Assembly: GCA_017484135.1 (NCBI GenBank)
Contig: JAFUTQ010000070.1
Coordinates: forward strand, 27,361 to 91,360
DNA length: 64,000 nt
Source: Lachnospiraceae bacterium
GTDB taxonomy: Bacteria > Bacillota > Clostridia > Lachnospirales > Lachnospiraceae
Direction of reading: 5' to 3'
Shown here: piece after piece, positions 7,563 through 14,110 of the stretch
Layout: each line of letters starts with the position of its first letter
Position numbering within the stretch: the first letter of the stretch is position 1
Program-made: the position numbers and the translations under genes
Notes under the pieces: generated by a model
What the model saw: only the letters and a program-made list of their open reading frames with translations
Database searches by the model: none
What the model was told of the DNA's origin: nothing

Positions 7563-7714
7563 ATGGAAACAAAAAAACTGTAAAAAGAAAATTGCTTAAG
7601 GTGGCTCAAAAAATAGGAGAGAAGGATATTATAAGGAATACATCCTACTGGCCACCATATTGCATGGGATTTGTACATCAGCCGAAGATGCCCAAATCCA
7701 AAAATTCGGATTGA
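7563..7714 (+). pseudogene. Second AgrD-type autoinducer precursor, frameshifted in an A7 tract
   Basis: An ATG at 7563 sits after AAAGGTAAAAGAGG and reads METKK, then hits TAA. If one A is added to the run of seven A at 7571-7577, the frame continues for 50 residues: a basic leader (TVKRKLLKVAQKIGEK), then YWPPYCMGFV and the tail HQPKMPKSKNSD, ending TGA at 7712-7714. CMGFV-HQPKMP aligns with CLCLG-YQPKMP of the intact precursor at 6296. The predicted ring is CMGFV (7661-7675). Whether polymerase slippage on the A run restores expression is unknown; in the given sequence the gene is broken. Confidence 0.65.
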
Positions 7715-7895
7715 AGCGTATCAAAGAAATACTGATTAAAGTGAGGCGTTGCGTACACTGGTTTATCAGTGCCACCGAAGGGAAGTGCGGTCAGTAATGA
7801 ACCAACAACAAACAAGAGGCATAGAATTTCGTCAAATCCGCATAAAACTTGAATTTTGGGTTTGACAAAATAAGAGAAAGGAGATCTAAAATTAT
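7715..7895. other. Gene-poor stretch with short degenerate frames
   Basis: No gene is supported here. The stretch carries short frames (for example one ending SATEGKCGQ at about 7798) that look like debris. The upstream part 7375-7562 is likewise AT-rich with no recognisable gene. A ribosome-binding site AAAGGAG for the next gene lies at about 7877-7883. Confidence 0.4.
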
Positions 7896-9449
7896 ATGAA
7901 GGTATTTATGAGAAAACTGAAGAAAATAATGAACATAGCATTATGCACAATCATGGCATTTGTTTTGCTCTTCCCCAGCAATGTTGATGCAGCTATGGCA
8001 AAATCCGATAGCCATAATACTGACGGGGCATTCGTATCGAGTGACATAGAATCTGAAATTGTGCAGAAAGAGGTTGAGACTGATTTATATAATTCTCATT
8101 CACTGGATCAATCAGACGAGGAGTCTTTTTCTGTACAAGAAGTGATTGAGGAAGGGGAAGACGAAGAGGAAGAAGGGGAAGGAGAGAACACAGATCCCAA
8201 CAATGCGTATGTTGTAGAAAATGGAGATGTAGTACAAGGCGTGTTGAGCGCTACCAGTGAAATGAGATGGTATGGATTTATAGTTGACCAGTCCAGCAAG
8301 GCAACTATTTTTCTTCAGTGCGTTGATACAGTTGATGCTGATGTGTATTTATTTGCATTAGATCAATCAACATATCAGTTAAATCTGATCGGGGGTAGCG
8401 CAACAGCAGGAGCAGGAATAAGTGAGTTCAGCACGGAGGTTTTAGATTCCGGCATATATTATATTGCGGTTAGCTCTTATGATGGAAGTGGGCAGTTTGC
8501 TTTTGCTTTTTACCTGACTCAGGATGTGACAAATGAAGTGAATGATTCTGTAAGTAATGCCACTACCGTTAGCACAAGTACTACAGTAACGGGCGTAATA
8601 GATAGTCCGTATGATTACGATTATTATTCGTTTGAAGTAACATCTCCAATGATAATGGAGTTTACAACAAACGTTGGTAGTTATGCATTTGATTGGATCA
8701 GTGTAGATAGCAATGCCCACGTGTATAAGATTTCAACATTGAATGAATTCTATCGGTTTGAGGCAGGGAATTATTGCTTCCGAATCTATAGCACTAATGG
8801 TAACTATAATGCAAACAGCAGTTATAGTATAACGTTAAATAAAATAGGAAATGTATCATCTAATGCAAATGCAACATATTATATGATAAATAAAATGGCA
8901 CATATTGTTTTTCAGTCAGATTCTAATGGCGGAAATATGTATGTGAATGGTCATGCAATTAATATCAATTATAACTATTATGTTAATGCGTCAAATTCAG
9001 CTGGCACGCAGATATATGATATTTCAATGACAACACCTGCTGATTTGAAAGCCAAAATATATCAAAACCAGTTCCTTTTTGACGATGCAGATACAACAAT
9101 ATATTATGGTATGACAATGCCGGATGCAGTATACTATAAGAACGGAAGCAGAGGTGTGGGACCTAACAATATACATGCGTTAGAATTGTCGTTATATTCC
9201 AGTACAAACTTTTATCACATCCATTGTACATGTTCAGGAGCTTATGCATCGAATAATATGTACAAAGATGTGAATTTTGTAACTGTTTTCATAAATCCTG
9301 ATACTGGTACGCTGGTTGATATTGAACATATTAATTATTTTTATGAGTATGCTTCGGGGTCAAATAGCATGACATTTACGCGGCCATATAGCACACATAC
9401 TAAGTATTTATATCCTTATTATAATCAAGATGAGCCAAAAACTTGGTAA
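7896..9449 (+). CDS. Secreted protein with PPC (bacterial pre-peptidase) domains
   Basis: The 517-residue product starts with a signal peptide (MRKLKKIMNIALCTIMAFVL region, cleavage likely after SNVDA-A about 33). An acidic, low-complexity linker (about 70-97, EEGEDEEEEGEGE) leads to two PPC-like beta-sandwich domains: about 100-205 (VVQGVLSATSEMRWYGFIV) and about 212-325 (TTVTGVIDSPYDYDYYSFEV). The rest is Tyr/Asn-rich and unassigned. PPC domains usually accompany secreted peptidases, but no catalytic domain is visible. Either 7896 or the ATG at 7908 could be the start. Codon use is AT-rich compared with core genes, fitting acquisition with the agr island. Confidence 0.75.
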   Translation: MKVFMRKLKKIMNIALCTIMAFVLLFPSNVDAAMAKSDSHNTDGAFVSSDIESEIVQKEVETDLYNSHSLDQSDEESFSVQEVIEEGEDEEEEGEGENTDPNNAYVVENGDVVQGVLSATSEMRWYGFIVDQSSKATIFLQCVDTVDADVYLFALDQSTYQLNLIGGSATAGAGISEFSTEVLDSGIYYIAVSSYDGSGQFAFAFYLTQDVTNEVNDSVSNATTVSTSTTVTGVIDSPYDYDYYSFEVTSPMIMEFTTNVGSYAFDWISVDSNAHVYKISTLNEFYRFEAGNYCFRIYSTNGNYNANSSYSITLNKIGNVSSNANATYYMINKMAHIVFQSDSNGGNMYVNGHAININYNYYVNASNSAGTQIYDISMTTPADLKAKIYQNQFLFDDADTTIYYGMTMPDAVYYKNGSRGVGPNNIHALELSLYSSTNFYHIHCTCSGAYASNNMYKDVNFVTVFINPDTGTLVDIEHINYFYEYASGSNSMTFTRPYSTHTKYLYPYYNQDEPKTW

Positions 9450-9496
9450 TGTTGTGTTTGGTTAATTATATGTAGTAACTTCGATAAAAGAAAATG

Positions 9497-9549
9497 GTTT
9501 TGCCGGAACACAATGCGAGATTAGAACCGCATATGGGTTCTGGCAAAAC
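9497..9549. other. Long two-tier hairpin between accessory genes
   Basis: GTTTTGCCGGAAC (9497-9509) pairs with GTTCTGGCAAAAC (9537-9549) over 13 bp with one G-U pair, and inside it ATGCG (9513-9517) pairs with CGCAT (9528-9532). No T-run follows, so it may be an RNA processing or regulatory element, or a palindromic repeat, rather than a terminator. Confidence 0.55.
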
Positions 9550-9585
9550 AAACTGAAATGATGCCATAAATAGGAGGCAAGTACA

Positions 9586-10362
9586 ATGAGGATTCAAAGT
9601 AGTGATAGATATTATGAGTCAATATTTTTAAAAGAAGGGTATAAGCAAAATGAAGAAAATATGAAAAAAAATAGTGTCATGCTACAAAATATGGACGTGG
9701 ATATTAAGATTTCAGATGAAGGAAGAGATAAGTTGAATTCTGAGGCCTTAAGAAAAGAAAAAGAGTTTGTAGAAGATAAACTCTTTACAACCGATAATAC
9801 CAATGAAGTTTTTTTTGAACACTATAGTAATTTGGTTAAAATAGCAAGTGAAAAACTACAAGAAATTGCGAAGGAAAGAAAATATGATGCAGAAGATGTC
9901 ATGAGAGAAACTATAGATGCATATGAAAACTATTTCCATGAGATCATGGAGCAACATAAGGATGGCAGCAGAAGTGTCACCTACGATATTGCAGGGAAAA
10001 GTGATGTTACATTGGAAGAGGACTTGCAGGGGTTAAATGAAGCGTTTGAAGAAAGAGTTGATGCTTTGGGCGTATTTATTGGGATTGAGCAGCTGAATAA
10101 AAAGTTTGCGAATCCAGACGCTGCATGGTGGTTTGAAAGAATGGGGGTTAAATACTCAAAACAAAGGCAGGAACCTGTTGTTTATGATGAGGAACGAGAG
10201 AATGAATATTTATCGAATGCACTTGAGATTATGAAAAAAACCCAAGAGATTTTTTTGGAAACATATAACAATTCCGGTTATAAGAAAGGAATGGCATCTC
10301 AGGCATTAATGGAAGTGATGTCGAGATATGATAATTTTCAAAATTATAGCAAAAAAGGTTAG
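9586..10362 (+). CDS. Unknown acidic protein, 258 residues
   Basis: Strong ribosome-binding site (TAGGAGG) before 9586. The product has no signal peptide or membrane helix and is rich in Glu and Lys, predicted largely helical with coiled-coil potential. An N-terminal segment MDVDIKISDEGRDKLNSEAL (about 34-53) is a short motif I have seen only in uncharacterised Clostridia proteins. The gene ends exactly where a transposase tail begins (10362), so its C-terminus may have been cut. Function unknown. Confidence 0.7.
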   Translation: MRIQSSDRYYESIFLKEGYKQNEENMKKNSVMLQNMDVDIKISDEGRDKLNSEALRKEKEFVEDKLFTTDNTNEVFFEHYSNLVKIASEKLQEIAKERKYDAEDVMRETIDAYENYFHEIMEQHKDGSRSVTYDIAGKSDVTLEEDLQGLNEAFEERVDALGVFIGIEQLNKKFANPDAAWWFERMGVKYSKQRQEPVVYDEERENEYLSNALEIMKKTQEIFLETYNNSGYKKGMASQALMEVMSRYDNFQNYSKKG

Positions 10363-10405
10363 AGATTATATCCGAAATTCATTGGCAAAAGCGGCTCTGG
10401 ATGCG
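10362..10405 (+). pseudogene. Transposase C-terminal fragment, inverted copy
   Basis: About 44 bp match, with about three mismatches, the reverse complement of 7139-7182 and encode IRNSLAKAAL followed by DA and a stop. It is the tail of the same IS4-like transposase in the opposite orientation. It lies between two accessory genes and probably marks a recombination or deletion joint. Confidence 0.7.
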
Positions 10406-10709
10406 TAAAGCAAATAAAGCATTTAAGAATCAGAGCGAGAAATTCGAGGAACGTAATAAGAATAACAAGAAGGCTATCGAGATTCTCTCTGCCCATGCTG
10501 AAAAAGTCTCGAAGCTTTCTTCCGGCAGAGCTTCTATTGAAAAGGATGCGCAGAAAGAACTTGAGCGGGCGAAAAAGGAAGTTGCACCAGAGAATATCAG
10601 TGAGAGGCTGATAAAAGCCTCTGAGACATTTATGAAGCAGTACAGTTTGAAAGGCAGAGATGTTGGGATTAGTAGTATATTACAGGGAATCAGTGTGTTT
10701 TCTATGTGA
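10401..10709 (+). CDS. Unknown helical protein, possibly 5'-truncated
   Basis: A 102-residue Lys/Glu-rich frame. Its only ATG (10401) is inside the transposase fragment and has no ribosome-binding site, so the original N-terminus was probably lost. The body (AKKEVAPENISERLIKASETF) is helical and the C-terminus ISSILQGISVFSM is hydrophobic. It may be the remaining C-terminal half of a protein related to its neighbours. Expression is doubtful. Confidence 0.45.
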   Translation: MRKANKAFKNQSEKFEERNKNNKKAIEILSAHAEKVSKLSSGRASIEKDAQKELERAKKEVAPENISERLIKASETFMKQYSLKGRDVGISSILQGISVFSM

Positions 10710-10792
10710 TGATCGATGCACAAGGGAGGGGATTCGTATATAGTGTCCAATAAATATGGGCAGATAAGCTATATTATCTAAACTGCTATGAG

Positions 10793-10825
10793 ATGCTTCG
10801 CAGGCGGTTATCGCATGCGGAGCAT
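10793..10825. other. 10-bp stem hairpin upstream of 10843 gene
   Basis: ATGCTTCGCA (10793-10802) pairs with TGCGGAGCAT (10816-10825), one G-U pair, 13-nt loop. It lies 18 bp before the next start codon and directly ahead of its ribosome-binding site, with no T-run. It could affect translation of the next gene. Confidence 0.5.
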
Positions 10826-10842
10826 TAAGAAAGGAGAAATGA

Positions 10843-11808
10843 ATGGAAATTTCAAATAATCAATCATGGTATATAAATCCGAATAATCGGACAGTAACAT
10901 CGAATATTAAAAATACAGCGGTCAAAGATTGGAAAACTGTCAAGGAAACAATGTTTGACGAAATGGAACCTGTTGAAGATCTGATAGCGACTATAAAAAT
11001 TCCTTTAAACTTAGCGGAGAGCACAAGTGTTAACAAGGTGGCTAACTCCGTCAACCTGGCAATCGGTGCGAAAATTCGTATTAATGATGGATATGTACTG
11101 ACGGTAAAAACGCATGGAGTAGAATTATCTCATACAGAAGACTATAATCCATATGATCAGAAAGCGTATTTAAAAGCAGAACAAATGTCTGGTTCACTGG
11201 CTTCCCTGCTTAGAAATGCAGGAGGGACAAGGACGAGACTCTACCATACCGAAGAGGCTGGTCAGGGGGTTATGCAGGGTATAACCAATGTATTAAGCTA
11301 TTTGGGAATAGATACCGGCAAAGATTTTTATGTGAATGGTATGAAATATTCCACAAACAGTAAGGGCTATTTTGAATCCGAAGCAACTACGGAAGCGCAG
11401 GCAGCCTATGAACGACAACAGGCAGCTAACAGGACATATGAATTTGCGGATGAAAAAACCAGAAAGCAGATTGCATATATGAGTGATTACTACCTATCCA
11501 CGACGCCGGAAGATGTGAAAGACGCATGGCAGGCTACACTGGAGGAGACAGGAATTAACCCGTTCCCTAATGGGTATGCAAGCACATTGGCACAACTGTC
11601 AGTTGAGCAGGACTTCCAAACAGGGGGGAACAATAATATTTTTGGAGATACATTGGAAAGCAGTATAGCCGCAGTTGAGAGTATCCTTGAAAGAATTGAT
11701 AATCCTCTGGAAGCAATGAAAGAGAGTGATTATGCAAACTTGGAAAATGAAAAGGAGTTTTACTCGGCATTATTAGAAAATTTGCAAAAATACAACTCGG
11801 ATTCATAG
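10843..11808 (+). CDS. Unknown protein, 321 residues
   Basis: Preceded by AAAGGAG at normal spacing. No signal peptide or membrane helix. The N-terminal third (about 25-110) contains alternating hydrophobic strands (IGAKIRINDGYVLTVKTHGVEL), and the C-terminal two thirds are helical and glutamine/glutamate rich. Composition is closer to core genes than 7896-10362. The 147-residue gene follows after 14 bp and is likely in the same operon. I do not recognise the family. Confidence 0.7.
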   Translation: MEISNNQSWYINPNNRTVTSNIKNTAVKDWKTVKETMFDEMEPVEDLIATIKIPLNLAESTSVNKVANSVNLAIGAKIRINDGYVLTVKTHGVELSHTEDYNPYDQKAYLKAEQMSGSLASLLRNAGGTRTRLYHTEEAGQGVMQGITNVLSYLGIDTGKDFYVNGMKYSTNSKGYFESEATTEAQAAYERQQAANRTYEFADEKTRKQIAYMSDYYLSTTPEDVKDAWQATLEETGINPFPNGYASTLAQLSVEQDFQTGGNNNIFGDTLESSIAAVESILERIDNPLEAMKESDYANLENEKEFYSALLENLQKYNSDS

Positions 11809-11822
11809 TATGAAGGAGTTGG

Positions 11823-12266
11823 ATGATTCGGATAGTAGATATTTTGGAACAGCAAAAGGCGAATCTCAAAAATATGAAAACGAACTCGCTGGAGGATATT
11901 TCAAAAAAACTGGAGCTTCTGCATGGATATGAGGATCAGATCGCAGCGGTAAAAGAAAGCTATAACAATTCACAGATGCTTCATTCGCTGGACGAGGCGA
12001 TAGAACGGGGAGAGAAAATTGCAGAGGAAGCGAAGAAGTCTGCGCCGAAGACACCGGAGGAGCGCCGGAAGGAAATGGTCGAGGAGGCAACCGGCGTAGA
12101 GCAGAGCCAGGGTATGCTGTCCGAAATGCTGGATGAACTTTCGGAGATTACAGAAGACATATCCGAAACGCCGGAAGAAAATCTTGAGGAGACATTGGAG
12201 GAGACGGAAGAAGAATTATCCGTCGAAATGCCTGACAAATATCAGCGGATTGATCTTCGCATATAG
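11823..12266 (+). CDS. Unknown acidic coiled-coil protein, 147 residues
   Basis: Start at 11823 after GAAGGAG. The product is predicted to be almost wholly helical: a central segment (SLDEAIERGEKIAEEAKK, about 55-72) then a very acidic tail (EENLEETLEETEEEL). No membrane helix or signal. It sits 14 bp after the 321-residue gene and just before the spoIIQ-like gene. Function unknown. Confidence 0.7.
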   Translation: MIRIVDILEQQKANLKNMKTNSLEDISKKLELLHGYEDQIAAVKESYNNSQMLHSLDEAIERGEKIAEEAKKSAPKTPEERRKEMVEEATGVEQSQGMLSEMLDELSEITEDISETPEENLEETLEETEEELSVEMPDKYQRIDLRI

Positions 12267-12351
12267 CAAAGAAAAAAGAAGGCAAAAAACTGAATAAAGT
12301 AAAAAAAACTGTCAACACTATTGGTAAATATAATCAATGGATGGTGATAGT

Positions 12352-13107
12352 ATGAAAAAATCATTAGCGATATCCTGCGCAGTTATGCTGGCTGCAGCAG
12401 CAACAATGACCGCAATCTATGTAAAAGAAACCAATGACAAACAGCAGCAGAAGGAATTGCAGCTTGCACAGGCAGACACGGAAAAGCAGGAGCTTAGCAT
12501 ACAGCAGAGCGCTGAGGCGGATGTGGATGAAGAAGTGGCAGCTGCGGACAGTGTGGTAAAACCGGAAACAACACCGGAAACAACCTGGGAGCAGGAGAAC
12601 GCAGAGGAGGAGTCGGCCGAAAAGGCAGACGAGGAGCAGCCGGAGGAAACAGTGGAGACAGCAGCAGAGGCCGGAGGAAATATTGTGCTGCATTTTGGAG
12701 ACGGCTCAACGATTAACTGGCCGTTGCAGGGAACGGTGCTCATGAACTACAGTATGGATCAGACCGTTTATTTTCAAACGCTGGATCAGTATAAATATAA
12801 TCCGGCCGTTCTGATCGGCTGTGATGTCAATTCCCGGGTAAACAGTGCGGCAGATGGTGTGGTTACCGATATTTCCACCAATGAGGTGACGGGCTTGACC
12901 GTAACGATGGATATCGGCGACGGCTACAACCTGATCTACGGACAGCTCAAGCAGATCCCCTACGAGGTGGGAACCATGGTCACACAGGGAAGTCTGGTAG
13001 GCTTTGTGGCGGAACCTACGAAGTATTATTCGGAGGAAGGCTGCAACCTGTATTTTGCAATGGAAAAAGACGGTGTTCCGATAGATCCGGCATCGTACTT
13101 TGAATAA
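12352..13107 (+). CDS. spoIIQ: SpoIIQ-like protein with degenerate M23/LytM domain
   Basis: The 251-residue product has an N-terminal membrane helix (about 5-22), an acidic Glu/Thr linker (about 35-105) and a LytM-like domain (about 115-245: LQGTVLMNYSMD, SAADGVVTDI, GDGYNLIYGQL). The metal ligands of active M23 peptidases are largely absent: the first HxxxD becomes VLIGCD and the final HxH becomes NLYF. SpoIIQ of Bacillus is also inactive and serves as the forespore half of the SpoIIQ-SpoIIIAH channel. The start at 12352 follows GGTGAT; 12337 has no ribosome-binding site. In other Clostridia this gene is next to spoIID. Confidence 0.75.
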   Translation: MKKSLAISCAVMLAAAATMTAIYVKETNDKQQQKELQLAQADTEKQELSIQQSAEADVDEEVAAADSVVKPETTPETTWEQENAEEESAEKADEEQPEETVETAAEAGGNIVLHFGDGSTINWPLQGTVLMNYSMDQTVYFQTLDQYKYNPAVLIGCDVNSRVNSAADGVVTDISTNEVTGLTVTMDIGDGYNLIYGQLKQIPYEVGTMVTQGSLVGFVAEPTKYYSEEGCNLYFAMEKDGVPIDPASYFE

Positions 13108-13140
13108 AGATAACATGATTTGAGTGTCAAAAGTACAATA

Positions 13141-13178
13141 AAAAAGGTACGCAGGATTCGTCCGGCGTACCTTTTTTT
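13141..13178. terminator. Terminator after the spoIIQ-like gene, usable from both sides
   Basis: GGTACGC (13146-13152) pairs with GCGTACC (13165-13171), preceded by an A-run and followed by seven T. It lies between two convergent genes. Confidence 0.9.
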
Positions 13179-13187
13179 ATTGTTTCA

Positions 13188-13433
13188 CTAAAATCCTAAT
13201 TGTCCTGTGGCTCCCATATATGCGCCAACAGCAGCGTTGATAATAACCAGCACTAATCCAATGCTGGACATAATAACACCCGCAATAGCCATTCCGCGTG
13301 CCACATTTTGTTTTAACGCCAATACCCCCATCACAAGTCCTACGATTGAAATGGGCAATCCGAATAACGGAATCAACCAGAATACCAAGCTTAATATTCC
13401 GAGTACCAATGATGCAACCGATTTCCCTTTCAT
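13188..13433 (-). CDS. Small DUF4190-like membrane protein
   Basis: Start at 13433 (minus strand) follows GGGAGG; longer frames upstream have no ribosome-binding site. The 81-residue product has two hydrophobic helices: SVASLVLGILSLVFWLIPLFGLPISIVGLVMGVLAL and GMAIAGVIMSSIGLVLVIINAAVG, separated by KQNVARG. The first helix pattern, with a glycine-rich small-residue repeat, is typical of DUF4190/GYF-type membrane domains. Function unknown. It has a consensus promoter of its own. Confidence 0.75.
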   Translation of the reverse strand: MKGKSVASLVLGILSLVFWLIPLFGLPISIVGLVMGVLALKQNVARGMAIAGVIMSSIGLVLVIINAAVGAYMGATGQLGF

Positions 13434-13472
13434 TGTTTGAACCTCCCTATTTAAAATTGAAATTACGTTTTT

Positions 13473-13509
13473 ATTATACTTTATAATCACATTGTTGTCA
13501 AAAATGACA
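13473..13509 (-). promoter_or_regulatory. Consensus sigma-A promoter for the small membrane protein
   Basis: Minus strand: -35 TTGACA (13496-13501), 17-bp spacer, -10 TATAAT (13473-13478). A TGTCA-AAAA-TGACA inverted repeat (13496-13509) overlaps the -35 box and may be an operator. Confidence 0.8.
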
Positions 13510-13526
13510 TCCTGAACGAACCAATC

Positions 13527-13555
13527 TTGTTTGCCGGAGCGATCTATGCTATAAT
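13527..13555 (+). promoter_or_regulatory. Promoter driving the GIY-YIG/helicase operon
   Basis: -35 TTGTTT (13527-13532), 17-bp spacer, -10 TATAAT (13550-13555) with an extended TG. The roughly 215-bp leader to the start at 13778 carries no recognisable riboswitch. Confidence 0.65.
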
Positions 13556-13777
13556 ATGACCATTCGTGGCAGTCCAGACAGACTCCAAAGAGGAAACATT
13601 TTGCACGGCGGTGCATATGATAAAGAGTCGGCAGCCACAATTCGCAACTGATAATCAGAGAAAGAAATCAAGATACATGACCAGAGCTATTCATTTTGTC
13701 TGGGAAAGGTACTTTTGTCGGTTGCTTCAGGATAGATGACTGGGGGTTCCCCCGGTCTACATAGTAGAGGGTATATC

Positions 13778-14110
13778 ATGCAGGAGCAGCAGATCTATAC
13801 ATATATGGTGCGGTGCAGAGACGGCAGCCTGTACACCGGATGGACAAACTGTATCGAAAAAAGAATACAGCAGCATAATGCCGGAATGGGAGCAAAGTAT
13901 ACCCGTGCTCGCAGACCGGTGGAACTGGTTTATTTAGAAAAAGCCGAAACAAAGCAGGAGGCGATGAGCAGGGAATATCATTATAAGAGATTATCCCGCG
14001 AGGAGAAGGAGCAGCTGCTTTTATCGAAAAGCAATTGTCTGACGACCGGAGGAATGAAAAGTAACTCAGAATGCAGGAAAGAGGAAATTTATGGAAACAA
14101 TCAGATTTGA
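13778..14110 (+). CDS. GIY-YIG domain protein (YhbQ/UPF0213 type)
   Basis: From the ATG at 13778 (GAGGG upstream) the product is 110 residues. Residues 5-80 form a GIY-YIG nuclease domain: YTYMVRCRDGSLYTGWT (about 6-22), HNAGMGAKYTRARRPVELVY (about 33-52), and REYHYKRLSREEKEQLL. Members of the YhbQ group are small stand-alone nucleases linked to DNA stress. The tail overlaps the helicase gene start by 20 bp, so the two are translated together. Confidence 0.88.
   Translation: MQEQQIYTYMVRCRDGSLYTGWTNCIEKRIQQHNAGMGAKYTRARRPVELVYLEKAETKQEAMSREYHYKRLSREEKEQLLLSKSNCLTTGGMKSNSECRKEEIYGNNQI

Noticed and set aside
8108-8720. Minus-strand frames inside the PPC gene
   Set aside because: Serine-rich or Ile/Tyr-rich shadows of the acidic linker and beta domains.
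12364-12743. Three overlapping minus-strand frames rich in Cys, Leu and Ser
   Set aside because: Shadows of the Glu/Gln-rich linker of the SpoIIQ-like protein.
12352-13107. Active M23 endopeptidase
   Set aside because: The zinc-binding histidines are absent from both expected motifs.
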